The position numbers and the translations under genes are program-made. The notes below the pieces were generated by a model. The model was not told where the DNA came from and did no database searches. It saw only the letters and a list, made by a program, of their open reading frames with translations. Source: JBPCOB01 sp051000715 (lineage in GTDB: Bacteria > Actinomycetota > Actinomycetes > JALYNC01). Taken from it: a DNA stretch of 17,035 nucleotides. The stretch's first letter is position 1. Every line of letters starts with the position of its first letter. Of the stretch, positions 1 to 9,458 are shown one piece after another. Where the stretch lies: contig JBPCOB010000167.1 in NCBI GenBank assembly GCA_051000715.1, positions 1-17,035 on the forward strand. The letters are read 5' to 3'.

Positions 1-126
1 AGTTCCGGTGTCGAGTGGACGGCGGTCTGAATGGTCTGTCCGGTCGGAGCGCCTATGTCCTTCTCCGCCCGTGACCGCTGCCAGGTCAACGATATGCGCC
101 AACAACCAGACAGACAGGGGGACAAG

Positions 127-705
127 ATGAGCATGCGAAGCGCGGGGTGGGCCGCGACGGCGGTCGTGGTCCTGGCGCTTGCCGGCTGCAGCGGTGGTGG
201 CGGCGGTGACACCGCCGCGAAGACGGTGGTGGGCAACGGCGGCGCCCCTGCTGGCGGAAAAGGCAGCTCGGCAGTTCACAGCGTCGCCAGCCCACGCCCC
301 CTGCCCGGCGACCCGTGCGCACTGGTGACCCAGGCCGAGGCTGCCCAAGCCGTCGGCCGCCCGGTGAAACGCGATACGGCCACCACCGATCAAGCCCACG
401 TGTGCAGGTACTTCAGCGAGGGCATCCCGCAGGGCCGGGTGACGGTGGACACCGCCCCGCTCTTCTGCAAGCTGCTCTACCTGGCGCTGGAGAAGAACAT
501 CTTCGGGCACGGCTCCGGGCGCGGCGTCCAGCTTCGGATCAACGACATCGGGACCGGCGGGATGCTCGTTCAGGGCAACGGCGATGTACAGATCACCGTC
601 GCCGGGGGTTGCTTCACGATCGACGCTGACGCCGGCGAGGTGCCGGTCGCCGACGCCACCATGCTGCAACTGGCTCGGACCGCCGTCGGGCGCGTGCAGC
701 AGTAG
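127..705 (+). CDS. DUF3558-like secreted lipoprotein, type 1 (intact copy)
   Basis: Predicted 192-residue lipoprotein anchored outside the cell membrane; no biochemical role is known to me. The ATG at 127 is preferred over upstream in-frame starts because a purine-rich ribosome site (AGGGGG) lies just before it and it begins a proper signal peptide: basic start, hydrophobic stretch, lipobox LAGC with the lipidated Cys at residue 21. A Gly/Ser/Ala/Pro linker (about 22-60) follows, then a compact domain opening with DPCALVTQAEAAQAVG (62-77) and holding four Cys (DPC, VC, FC, GGC) that could form disulfides. The opening motif and the closing LARTAVGRV resemble DUF3558-type actinobacterial lipoproteins; the family name is recognition by eye. 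It is closely similar to the frameshifted gene at 8779-9358. No copy of the repeated motif is visible upstream, but only 126 bases precede it. Confidence 0.85.
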   Translation: MSMRSAGWAATAVVVLALAGCSGGGGGDTAAKTVVGNGGAPAGGKGSSAVHSVASPRPLPGDPCALVTQAEAAQAVGRPVKRDTATTDQAHVCRYFSEGIPQGRVTVDTAPLFCKLLYLALEKNIFGHGSGRGVQLRINDIGTGGMLVQGNGDVQITVAGGCFTIDADAGEVPVADATMLQLARTAVGRVQQ

Positions 706-851
706 GGCGTCACCCCCCCGCACTAGTTCCCGTGGCGACGCCTTGCTGGAGTAGTCGCTCAGCCGCGCACCAGAAAGCGGTGGTGCGGGCGCTCGAGCAG
801 CTATATGTGTCGGTGGCGGGCTCGGTTTCGTCGTGAGGAGGCGCCGGAGCA
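706..851. other. Intergenic leader of the DUF4242-like gene
   Basis: No gene seen. The 31 bases at 827-857, containing the strong ribosome site GAGGAGG and the start of the next gene, recur at 4297-4327 with one mismatch. The motif found upstream of the other cassettes is not recognisable here. A weak GGCGTC / GACGCC pairing (706-711 with 737-742) has a long loop and no T run, so I do not call a terminator. Confidence 0.5.
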
Positions 852-1172
852 ATGGAGCTCTACCTGGCCGAGCGGTTCTGGCCGGTGGCCGACCATGCCG
901 AGCTGGAGGCGGCCGCCGGCCGCCAGCGTTCGGCGGCTTCGGCATCAAGCGCTGCCGGTAACGCCGTGCGGTACGTCGGTTCGTTGCTGGTTCCCAGCGA
1001 CGAGGTCGTCTTCTCCCTGTTCCGGGCCGGGACCAGCGCGGGTGTGGTCGCCGTGAACGAGCGGGCGGGCGTCGCCCTCGACCGGGTCGTCGGTTGCAGA
1101 GTCGTTGTCGCCGCGGACCGGGCTGCCCGCACAGGACTGAACCACGAGACAGGCCCGAGTCAGGGCGTTTGA
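852..1172 (+). CDS. Small DUF4242-like (SCO4226-type) protein
   Basis: A 106-residue cytoplasmic protein with no signal peptide. ATG 852 follows a strong GAGGAGG site about ten bases upstream. The pattern LAERFWP, then VRYVGSLLVPSDEVVFSLF, then VVAVNERAGVALDRVV resembles DUF4242 proteins, the small ferredoxin-like-fold family that includes the nickel-binding SCO4226 of Streptomyces; the assignment is by recognition only. Relatives I recall carry Cys in the VFCLF strand, where this copy has Ser, and end near the VV(V)A strand, whereas this one runs on about 20 residues (AADRAARTGLNHETGPSQGV). Either feature could be early decay. Decayed 5' ends of the same gene lie at 4322 and 9459, so this is the only copy with an intact frame. 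A metal or ligand role cannot be inferred. Confidence 0.62.
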   Translation: MELYLAERFWPVADHAELEAAAGRQRSAASASSAAGNAVRYVGSLLVPSDEVVFSLFRAGTSAGVVAVNERAGVALDRVVGCRVVVAADRAARTGLNHETGPSQGV

Positions 1173-1484
1173 TATCCGAGATTCCGGCGGTGGTCGCATT
1201 CGTCCCGATGTTCACCACAGCAGCGGGGGGCCGTGGTGACACCGACGTCGGCAATGCGGCCACAGCCGGCGGCTCGTCCGCCCGGGGCTCGGCCGGCGCT
1301 GCGGACCGCGCACGTCTGTCACCGGCGCGCGCCCGACCAAGCGTTCCCGGCGGCGAGACGAGACACGGGACTGTTCATTGGCAGGATGGACCTGCCCAGG
1401 TACCGTGCCCCCATCCCTGGCGGCGGACAGGATCCTTGACCCGACCGGCCCAGCATCTGAGGGGGTGGGTCGACGCCCAGTCCC
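1173..1484 (+). pseudogene. Relic of a type 2 lipoprotein in the gap before the regulator
   Basis: This 312-base gap holds no intact gene. Bases 1218-1272 align without gaps to 9614-9668 inside the type 2 lipoprotein pseudogene: 13 identical bases, 24 diverged bases, then 18 identical bases. In the matching frame the relic reads TAAGGRGDTDVGNAATAGG against AAAGGCGGKKSNTAATAGG, so the lipobox Cys has become Arg. The remaining linker-like sequence to about 1330 is Ala/Gly/Arg-rich, and no start with a ribosome site is evident. A sequence at 1170-1187 (TGATATCCGAGATTCC) might be a shrunken copy of the repeated motif, but too little is left to call. The promoter of the regulator gene must lie here or upstream; none is recognisable. 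Confidence 0.55.
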
Positions 1485-4247
1485 GTGGTGGGGCGGTCGG
1501 CGGAGCTGGTGGAGCTGGCCCGCTTCCTCGCTGACGCCTCCGACGGCCCGGTGACGCTGGGTCTCCACGGTCCGGCCGGTGCGGGCAAGAGCACGCTGGT
1601 CGAAGCAGCCCGCCGGCTGGCGCACGACCGCGGCTTGCGTGTTCTGGTCTGCCGGCCGGCGCAGTCGGAGTCGGCCCTGTCCTTCACCGCGCTCGCCGAC
1701 CTGTTGGGCGACCTCGAGGACGACGTGCTGGCGACCCTCCCCGGGCCGCAACGCCGGGCCCTCGATGTGGTGCTGCTGCGAGCGGATCCTGATCCGGGAG
1801 CCCCAGCCGTGGAGCCGCGGGCGGTCGGGACGGCGGTGCTCACACTGGTACGTGCCGTCGCGGCCGACGCACCGGTCCTGCTGGCCGTCGACGATCTCCA
1901 GTGGCTCGATCCGGCGTCGGCGCGCGCCCTCGAGTTCGTCCTGCGGCGGCTCGAAGGCCAGCGCATCGGCATCCTGACCTCGATGCGCAGCGAGCAGGCG
2001 CCGCCCCCGGCGCTGGGCCTGGACCGCGTGCTTCCGGTGGACCGCCAACGCCAGCTGCTGGTCGGTCCGCTAAGTCTTGGAGCGCTGCACCACCTGGTGC
2101 ACGATGCCTTCGACCGACCCCTTCCCCGGCCGACGCTCGTCCAGCTCGCACAGGTCTCCGGTGGGAACCCCTTCTATGCCTTGGAGATCGCCCGTGCGTT
2201 GCAGGCTGGAGCACCCATACTGTCCGGCGACTCGCTGCCGGTCCCGGAGACGCTGCGCGAACTGGTAGCCGCCCGGATAGCGGCACTACCGATGGAGACC
2301 CGGGCCACCTTGCTGGTGGCTGCGGTTGCAGCGGTGCCGACGGTCGAGCTGCTCCTGAGCGTGTCGGGCGACGCGCGCGCGGCACTGGAGCCGGCGATCG
2401 TGGCTGACGTCGTCGACGTCGAGGACGGTCGGCTGCGGTTCACCCATCCACTGCTGACTACTGCGGTGCGATCGGCCGCCGGAGCGGAGCAGCTCGCGGC
2501 GGTGCACCGGCGGCTGTCTTCGATCAGCGCCGACCCGGAGGAGCGCGCACGGCACCTGGCTCTCAGCAGCACGGAGCCCGACGACACGGCTGCTGCTGCT
2601 CTGGAGAGTGCGGCGGAAACCGCCCGCCGACGGGGTGCGCCCGACGTGGCGGCGGAGCTGGGGCAGCAGTCGCTTCGGCTCACGCCGCCGGGCGACGGCG
2701 AAGGGCGGGGTCGGCGCAGCCTGGCGGTGGCGGAGTACCTGCTGGAGGCCGGCGACAGTGCGGCCGCCCGGGAGCTGATCACGCATGCGCTCGAGTCCTT
2801 ACCGTCTTCGCCGGTGCGAGCCAACGGCCTACTGCTGCTGGGAACCATCTGCTGGTTCGACGGCGATCCGGCCGGCGCCCGCACCTACTGCGAGTTGGCA
2901 CTGCGGGAGCCATGCGACCGCGTCCTGAGCGCCACTGTGCACAGCCGGCTGGCCACCTTCTGCGAGGAGATCCCTGAGGCGGCCCGCCACGCGGAGGCGG
3001 CGGTCCGGTTGCTGGACGAGCAGGACGACGCCGCACTGCGCTCGTTCGCGCTGTTCGGGCACTTCTGGGCCGAAGCCCTCAGCGGCCGCCCCCCTCGACT
3101 GGCACTGCTCGACGAGGCGCTGCGCCTGGAACCCCGCGGCCAGTCCTATGAGACGAGCTCGATCCCCGGCCTCTGGGCCAAGTACGTCGACGACTTCCCG
3201 CTCGCCCGCGAGCGGTTCCTCGGCATGCTGCGTCAGGCGGTCGACGTCGGCGACGAATCCACGCCGCCGGATGTGCTGCCGCATCTGGCGGAGCTCGAAC
3301 TATGGGAAGGTGACTGGTCTGCCGCCAGGGAACATGCGGCAGAGGCGGCGGCGTCTGCCGAGCAGACCGGCCAGGACGCCATGCGGGCACTGCGCGTGTT
3401 GGCCCTCGTCGATGCTCATGAAGGACAGCTCGACATTGCCCGGACCACCGCGCTTCCCCTGCTGCGGGCGGCGGAGGACGCCGGTGATTCCACCATGGTG
3501 TCGCTGTGGCGCGGCGTACTCGGCTTCGTCGACCTTTCGGCCGGCCGTGCCGTTGACGCCGACCGATGGTTCTCCCTCATCGAGGAGCATCTCGCCGCGA
3601 TCGGCATGCGCGAGCCGCTCCGGTTCCGGCATGGCGCCGATCATGTGGAAGCTGTGCTCGCGATCGGTGACCTGGCCAGGGCCGAGGCCCTGCTCTCGCG
3701 GCTCGAGCAGCGGGGCCGGACGCTGCCTCGCCCCTGGATCACGGCCACCTCGAGCCGGTGTCGAGGTCTGCTCGCGGCGGCTCGCGGTGACCTCGACTCT
3801 GCGGAGAACCACCTGGCCGCCGCGCTGCGGCACTGTGAAGTCCTTCCGATTCCGTTCGAGGTGGCTCGCACCCACCTGGTCAGCGGGCAGATCCACCGCC
3901 GTCGCCGCGCGAAGCGGGCGGCCGCCGAGTCCCTGCAGACCGCCTTGCTGCGCTTCGAGGCGCTGGGGGCCGTCTCCTGGGCGCAGCTCACCAGGGCAGA
4001 GCTGCGTCGGGTCGGCCTGCGCCCGGCCGCCCCACTGGAGCTCACCGAAACCGAACGCCGGGTGGCCGAGCTGGTGGCTACCGGCCGAACCAACCGTGAC
4101 GTCGCCAGCGCGCTGTTCGTGAGCCCCAAGACGGTCGAGGCCAACCTCGCGCGCGCCTACCAGAAGCTGGGCATCCGCTCCCGTGCCGAGCTCGGGGCCG
4201 CCATGCGCGAGCCCGCGGGACACTCCGACGCCGAATCGCCGTCCTGA
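1485..4247 (+). CDS. Large ATP-binding LuxR-family (LAL) transcriptional regulator
   Basis: A 920-residue MalT/LAL-type regulator: an N-terminal STAND/AAA ATPase, a helical middle region of TPR-like character and a C-terminal LuxR helix-turn-helix. Walker A is GPAGAGKST (29-37); Walker B is VLLAVDDLQWLD (131-142). The middle (about 330-840) is Ala/Leu/Glu-rich with repeated helical pairs typical of TPR signal-sensing regions. The DNA-binding domain starts at LTETERRVAELVATG (853) with SPKTVEANLARAYQKLGI (880-897) as recognition helix and continuation. GTG 1485 is the furthest possible start region because TGA at 1458-1460 is in frame; TGAGGGGG there is a distant ribosome site. The stop codon (4245-4247) lies inside a copy of the repeated motif, so the regulator directly abuts one of its likely targets. 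LAL proteins activate target genes on ligand and ATP binding; the ligand here is unknown. Confidence 0.93.
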   Translation: MVGRSAELVELARFLADASDGPVTLGLHGPAGAGKSTLVEAARRLAHDRGLRVLVCRPAQSESALSFTALADLLGDLEDDVLATLPGPQRRALDVVLLRADPDPGAPAVEPRAVGTAVLTLVRAVAADAPVLLAVDDLQWLDPASARALEFVLRRLEGQRIGILTSMRSEQAPPPALGLDRVLPVDRQRQLLVGPLSLGALHHLVHDAFDRPLPRPTLVQLAQVSGGNPFYALEIARALQAGAPILSGDSLPVPETLRELVAARIAALPMETRATLLVAAVAAVPTVELLLSVSGDARAALEPAIVADVVDVEDGRLRFTHPLLTTAVRSAAGAEQLAAVHRRLSSISADPEERARHLALSSTEPDDTAAAALESAAETARRRGAPDVAAELGQQSLRLTPPGDGEGRGRRSLAVAEYLLEAGDSAAARELITHALESLPSSPVRANGLLLLGTICWFDGDPAGARTYCELALREPCDRVLSATVHSRLATFCEEIPEAARHAEAAVRLLDEQDDAALRSFALFGHFWAEALSGRPPRLALLDEALRLEPRGQSYETSSIPGLWAKYVDDFPLARERFLGMLRQAVDVGDESTPPDVLPHLAELELWEGDWSAAREHAAEAAASAEQTGQDAMRALRVLALVDAHEGQLDIARTTALPLLRAAEDAGDSTMVSLWRGVLGFVDLSAGRAVDADRWFSLIEEHLAAIGMREPLRFRHGADHVEAVLAIGDLARAEALLSRLEQRGRTLPRPWITATSSRCRGLLAAARGDLDSAENHLAAALRHCEVLPIPFEVARTHLVSGQIHRRRRAKRAAAESLQTALLRFEALGAVSWAQLTRAELRRVGLRPAAPLELTETERRVAELVATGRTNRDVASALFVSPKTVEANLARAYQKLGIRSRAELGAAMREPAGHSDAESPS

Positions 4248-4269
4248 TGTAGGGAAACCCCCGATTCCT
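4244..4269 (+). promoter_or_regulatory. Repeated operator-like motif, copy 1
   Basis: GTAGGG-AAAC-CCCCGA at 4249-4264, preceded by CTGAT and followed by TTCCT. The core is an imperfect inverted repeat (GTAGGG against the complement of CCCCGA) with half-sites about one helical turn apart, as expected for a dimeric LuxR/NarL-type helix-turn-helix. It overlaps the regulator's stop codon and lies 52 bases before a decayed DUF4242 start. GGGAAAC also resembles an ECF sigma -35 element, but no matching -10 is conserved among the copies. Confidence 0.65.
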
Positions 4270-4296
4270 CGGCCGCGTGCTCGTGGCACCGTTGCG

Positions 4297-4470
4297 TTCG
4301 TCGTGAGGAGGCGCCGGCGCAATGGAGCGGTACCTGGCCGAGCGTTCTGGCCTGCGGGTGTGGGCTTGCTCCACTGGAGGCGGCCGGCGAGGGTCGCTGC
4401 CGGAAGCGCCGGTCCTGGCTGTGGCGGCAGCCGTTGACGCGGTTACCGCAGCAGAGGGGGTCTGCGGTGA
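4297..4470 (+). pseudogene. Relics of a DUF4242 gene and a type 2 lipoprotein signal peptide
   Basis: Bases 4297-4327 repeat 827-857 (ribosome site plus gene start) with one mismatch. ATG 4322 then reads MERYLAER before a missing G (gagcgttctgg where 852-1172 has gagcggttctgg) breaks the frame, so only the first exported-length stretch of a DUF4242 gene survives. Further on, 4414-4469 aligns without gaps to 9579-9634, the signal peptide and lipobox region of the type 2 lipoprotein pseudogene: about 43 of 56 bases match, and LAVAAAVDAVTAAEGVCG can be read against LAVAAVTVAVAAAAGGCG. The order motif, DUF4242, type 2 lipoprotein matches 9385-10062. The 70 bases that follow, up to the next gene, show nothing else apart from that gene's ribosome site. 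Confidence 0.6.
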
Positions 4471-4541
4471 CCACCGATGCGATGCGCTCCGGCCAGAGCC
4501 GGGGGCTCGAGTATTTCCAGGACGATCGCGAGGAGGACGCC

Positions 4542-5372
4542 ATGACGGACAACGACCAGGTGCTGCGGGAGCTGCGGGCGCTGCGGCAGGAGGTGGCCGC
4601 CCTCCGGGATGACAACAGCCGTCTCCGTGTGGGAGCGGCGGCCCGCGGCACCGAGCGCGGTCCGGGGGAAGCACCCGGTGCGGTGAGCCGGCGGCAGCTG
4701 CTCGTCCGCGCCGGCGCCGTGGCCGCGGGGGGGCTCGGCCTGAGCGCTGCCGGCAGCCTGATGGCTGCCCGCCCTGCTGCGGCGTCCACCGGCACGATGC
4801 AGTACGGCACGCAGAACGACGCCGGTGCCGACCTCACGAATCTCGTCTCGAGTTCTAATGCGTGGACGTTGCTTGCACAGAACACTGGGACCGGACCAGG
4901 GGTGTACGGAGATGGGACTGGCGGCCCGGGCCTGTTCGGGGAATCAATCGACAGCAATGCGGTGATGGGGCGCATCCAGAAGTCGTCGAACCCGTTCAAC
5001 GCGTTGTACGGCACGACTGTGGGGAGCGGCAGCGGTGTGTTCGGGGAGTCGAATTCGACCTCCCTCTCGACCGGTACGGGCAACGGGGTGCTGGGCATCG
5101 CTCGGGGCAAGGGGAACTCCGTCTACGGGTACAAGCCGGCCGGCACGCCGGGCGATGCCGTTGTGGGGTTCGCTGCCAGCGGTCGCGGGGTATTCGGCTT
5201 GAGCACCAGCGGCCGTGGCCTCGTCGGCCAAGGCAAGCCGGCCCAGCTCCAGCTGGTCGCCTCCCCGGCGTTGGCGCATCCGACGAATGGACTCCGCGGC
5301 GACTTCTTCGTGGACAAGTCGGGACGGTTGTGGTTCTGCAAAGGCGGGACCAGCTGGAAGCAGCTCGCCTGA
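4542..5372 (+). CDS. Tat-signal exported protein with GVFG-type repeats
   Basis: A 276-residue protein of unknown function. ATG 4542 is chosen because GAGGAGG lies a few bases upstream; earlier in-frame GTG/ACG-type starts from about 4434 lack this and run through relic sequence. Residues 5-30 (VLRELRALRQEVAALRDDNSRL) form a short heptad-like coiled coil. A twin-arginine signal follows: SRRQLLVRAG at 49-58, a hydrophobic Ala/Gly/Leu stretch, and a likely signal peptidase site near AAAS (79-82). The exported part has at least eight short G-V/L-F/Y-G units (GVYG 120, GLFG 130, GVFG 165, GVLG 182, SVYG 193, AVVG 206, GVFG 216, GLVG 226, all approximate), suggesting a beta-helix or fibre-like fold, and ends in a compact RGDFFVDKSGRLWFCKGGTSWKQL segment. 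Such repeat proteins occur in actinomycetes and Chloroflexi without an assigned role. It sits behind motif copy 1, directly after the regulator. Confidence 0.8.
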   Translation: MTDNDQVLRELRALRQEVAALRDDNSRLRVGAAARGTERGPGEAPGAVSRRQLLVRAGAVAAGGLGLSAAGSLMAARPAAASTGTMQYGTQNDAGADLTNLVSSSNAWTLLAQNTGTGPGVYGDGTGGPGLFGESIDSNAVMGRIQKSSNPFNALYGTTVGSGSGVFGESNSTSLSTGTGNGVLGIARGKGNSVYGYKPAGTPGDAVVGFAASGRGVFGLSTSGRGLVGQGKPAQLQLVASPALAHPTNGLRGDFFVDKSGRLWFCKGGTSWKQLA

Positions 5373-5430
5373 CGGCGTCGCGGGCCGGTTGGCGACCGAG
5401 CCCGCCGGTTCAGGTGCCCGATGGCACCGA

Positions 5431-5455
5431 CTGATGTAGGAAACGCCCGATTCCC
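5431..5455 (+). promoter_or_regulatory. Repeated operator-like motif, copy 2
   Basis: CTGAT, then GTAGG-AAAC-GCCCGA (5436-5450), then TTCCC. It is one G shorter in the left half-site than the other copies, so it is the most diverged of the four. It lies 58 bases after the Tat-protein stop and 79 bases before the type 2 lipoprotein start. Confidence 0.6.
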
Positions 5456-5534
5456 CAGCGGGGCCGGCGAGCACCCTTGGTCGCAAGGCGGCGTGCTGAG
5501 TCGGGCCGATTGGCAAGTCTCGGGAAGAAAGATC

Positions 5535-6122
5535 ATGATGACCTCAAGGCACAAGGTTCCGGTGATGGCCGCGGTGGTCCTGGCCCTGACCGCAGGCCTG
5601 GGCGGCTGTGGCGGCAAGAAGTCCGGCACCGTGGCCGGCGGTTCCTCGACGACCCCGGCAAGCGCGCCGGCGAGCTCGCCCGCCGCCACCGCGCCCGCTA
5701 CCAAGGGTCAGGGCGGCGGGGGAGGGCCAGGCGCTTGCCACCTGATCAGCACCGCGGAGGCTGCTCAACTGGCGAAGACGGCGGTGCAGCCCGGCGTGGA
5801 GAAGTCTTTGCTCGCCGCTCCGGGCATCACCGCCTCGTACTGCACGTACGCCTTCCAACCCGGGAACGCACCGGCGGTCCTGATCGCGGTCTACAAGGCG
5901 GCGCCATCAGTCCTTGCCCAAGCCCGCCAGGCAGACGCCTCGGAGTCTGACTTTCAGGAAGTCAGCGGCGTCGGCGACGAGGCCCACCAGTGCTGCGGCG
6001 GGAACCTGAAGGTCCGCGTTGGAGACACCGGCCTCGTCTTGTCCATAGGACAGCGGAATGGAGTTGCCGGCGACACCCCGCTGGACGACCTGAAGCGCCT
6101 GGCGGCAATCTCCCGGCTATGA
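5535..6122 (+). CDS. Secreted lipoprotein, type 2 (intact copy)
   Basis: A 195-residue predicted lipoprotein of unknown function. ATG 5535 has a GGGAAGAAAG purine stretch a few bases upstream and opens the signal peptide; earlier in-frame codons encode no plausible N terminus. The lipobox is LGGC (22-25), followed by GGKKSG and a long Ser/Pro/Ala linker to about residue 60. The folded domain begins GACHLISTAEAAQLA, continues with SYCTYAFQPGNAPAVLIAVYK, then EVSGVGDEAHQCCGGNLKVRVGDTGLVLSIG. The CxLIST-AEA opening, VSGVGDEA turn and final LKRLAAISRL follow the same plan as DUF3558-type lipoproteins, but it shares little direct sequence with the type 1 protein. Its paralogue at 9559-10062 is broken, so this is the only intact type 2 copy here. 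It ends 117 bases from the convergent glgB; I see no clear terminator hairpin between them. Confidence 0.82.
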   Translation: MMTSRHKVPVMAAVVLALTAGLGGCGGKKSGTVAGGSSTTPASAPASSPAATAPATKGQGGGGGPGACHLISTAEAAQLAKTAVQPGVEKSLLAAPGITASYCTYAFQPGNAPAVLIAVYKAAPSVLAQARQADASESDFQEVSGVGDEAHQCCGGNLKVRVGDTGLVLSIGQRNGVAGDTPLDDLKRLAAISRL

Positions 6123-6239
6123 GGGCGAGGACCGGATTCTTGATGGGGACAGCGCCATGAAGCTCTCGGGATTCTCTGGTCACGAGCCGTTCGACTCGAG
6201 CATCAAGGTGGCGTCGCTCCGTTCTTACCGCCGGCCGGG

Positions 6240-8474
<2,235 letters not shown>

Positions 8475-8778
8475 GCTCCGACCGTGGCTGTGGCGAGGTG
8501 CGGACGAGCCTGCGGGCCACTTCGGCGTACCAAGCTAGCCACAGCGGCGCTCGCTCACCCCGTCAGCATCGCACTTCAGCGGGTGTCAGCGTCTCGATCG
8601 TCGGCAGGTCGAAGACGTTGGCCTCCGCAGCGATCAAGCCTCCTGGGCCGCTGCCTGATGTAGGGAAACCCCTGATTCCTTCGCCGGCTCGCCGCAACAC
8701 GATGTTCTCGCCGCGGGCTCACCGGAGGAACGCGTGTGCGCGCAGCAGGTGGAGTCCGAGCAAGCCAGGGAGAACACG
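8475..8778. other. Divergent intergenic region between glgB and the lipoprotein island
   Basis: About 300 bases with no gene. It must hold the glgB promoter reading leftward; the best -10-like hexamer on the minus strand is TAGCTT (8537-8532), but no good -35 accompanies it, so I do not call it. Rightward it carries motif copy 3 (8655-8680) and, at 8724-8736, GGAGG spaced five bases from a GTG (8734) in frame with the lipoprotein. That is a possible alternative start 15 codons upstream of the ATG at 8779, but it would put charged residues ahead of the signal peptide. Confidence 0.5.
8655..8680 (+). promoter_or_regulatory. Repeated operator-like motif, copy 3
   Basis: CTGAT, then GTAGGG-AAAC-CCCTGA (8660-8675), then TTCCT. 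This copy has the best inverted-repeat symmetry of the four (GTAGGG against TCAGGG on the other strand). It lies 98 bases before the ATG of the type 1 lipoprotein at 8779 and 181 bases from the glgB start on the other strand, so an effect on glgB cannot be excluded. Confidence 0.65.
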
Positions 8779-9358
8779 ATGAAAGCTGTGCGAACCGCGG
8801 GCTTGGCGGCGACGACGGCCTTGGCGCTGGCACTCGTCGGCTGCGGCAGCGGTGGGACGAAGTCTGCTGGAAACGGCGGGACCGGTGGTGGTTTCCAGCG
8901 CCAAGACGACGCAAGCCGGAGGCGGCCAGAAAGCAGGCGGCCAGAAAGCAACAAGTCTCGAGAGCCCGAAGCCGCTTGCTGTCGACCCGTGCACGCTGGT
9001 CACGCAGGCCGAGGCGGCCCAGGCTGTTGGCGGCCCCGTCAAGCATCTCGAGAGCACCGTCCGCGGGGCGAGCGTGTGCAACTACTTCGGCGACGGTACT
9101 CCCGGAAACCTGTCGGTAGACACTTCGCCGCTCTTCTGCAAGCTGCTCTACCTCGCGCTCAAGAACAACATCTTCGGCGGCGTGCAGCAGCGAATCGATG
9201 ACATCGGCGACGGCGGCATGCTGGTCAAGGGGGGCGGCAATGTCCAGATCACGGTGGCCGGCGGCTGCTTCACCATTGACGGCCGAAGCGGCTCGACGGA
9301 CATGCCGGACGTCACCATGCTGAGCCTGGCCCGGATCGCCGCCCAGCGCGTGAAGTAA
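8779..9358 (+). pseudogene. Type 1 DUF3558-like lipoprotein with a frameshift
   Basis: Paralogue of the protein at 127-705, split between two frames. ATG 8779, after AGGGAG (8767-8772) at ideal spacing, opens MKAVRTAGLAATTALALALVGCGSGG with lipobox LVGC (19-22). The frame is lost close to GGTGGTGGTTT (about 8886-8896); one extra base or a two-base loss moves reading to the next frame, which runs SSAKTTQAGGGQKAGGQK and then DPCTLVTQAEAAQAVGGPVK through LARIAAQRVK. The mature domain keeps all the Cys of the paralogue (DPC, VC, FC, GGC) and is otherwise uninterrupted, so the break is either very recent or a sequencing error in a G-rich repeat. If real, the only alternative start (GTG 8852) yields a product without a signal peptide. 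Confidence 0.75.
8921..8950 (+). repeat. 15-bp perfect tandem duplication in the lipoprotein linker
   Basis: GGCGGCCAGAAAGCA at 8921-8935 is repeated exactly at 8936-8950. In the frame of the mature lipoprotein it encodes GGQKA twice, so the duplication preserves frame and lengthens the linker by five residues. Confidence 0.9.
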
Positions 9359-9384
9359 GCGGTACGTCGCCGTAGGACGCCGGT

Positions 9385-9410
9385 CTGATGTAGGGAAACC
9401 ACTGATTCCT
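9385..9410 (+). promoter_or_regulatory. Repeated operator-like motif, copy 4
   Basis: CTGAT, then GTAGGG-AAAC-CACTGA (9390-9405), then TTCCT. It starts 26 bases after the frameshifted lipoprotein's stop and lies 48 bases before a decayed DUF4242 start, nearly the spacing of copy 1 (52 bases). Confidence 0.65.
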
Positions 9411-9458
9411 CACGCCCTCTGCTGCGCCAAGATCGGGATTGTCGAAGGGAGTGCGCTG

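Noticed and set aside
31..126. N-terminal extension of the first lipoprotein from 31
   Set aside because: It would place 32 hydrophilic residues ahead of a normal lipoprotein signal peptide, and the ribosome site favours 127.
706..742. Possible terminator after the first lipoprotein (GGCGTC pairing with GACGCC)
   Set aside because: Only six pairs with a loop of about 25 bases and no T-rich tail.
3300..4322. Minus-strand open frame of 340 codons opposite the regulator
   Set aside because: It is antisense to the LuxR domain, rich in Arg/Gly/Ala, with no recognisable domain or ribosome site.
8880..8900. Programmed ribosomal frameshifting in the type 1 lipoprotein
   Set aside because: No classical slippery heptamer or downstream structure is evident, and the paralogue at 127-705 is encoded in one frame.
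8852..9358. A stand-alone gene starting at GTG 8852
   Set aside because: It lacks a signal peptide, and the missing signal peptide is present in the adjoining frame with its own good ribosome site, so a frameshifted single gene explains it better.
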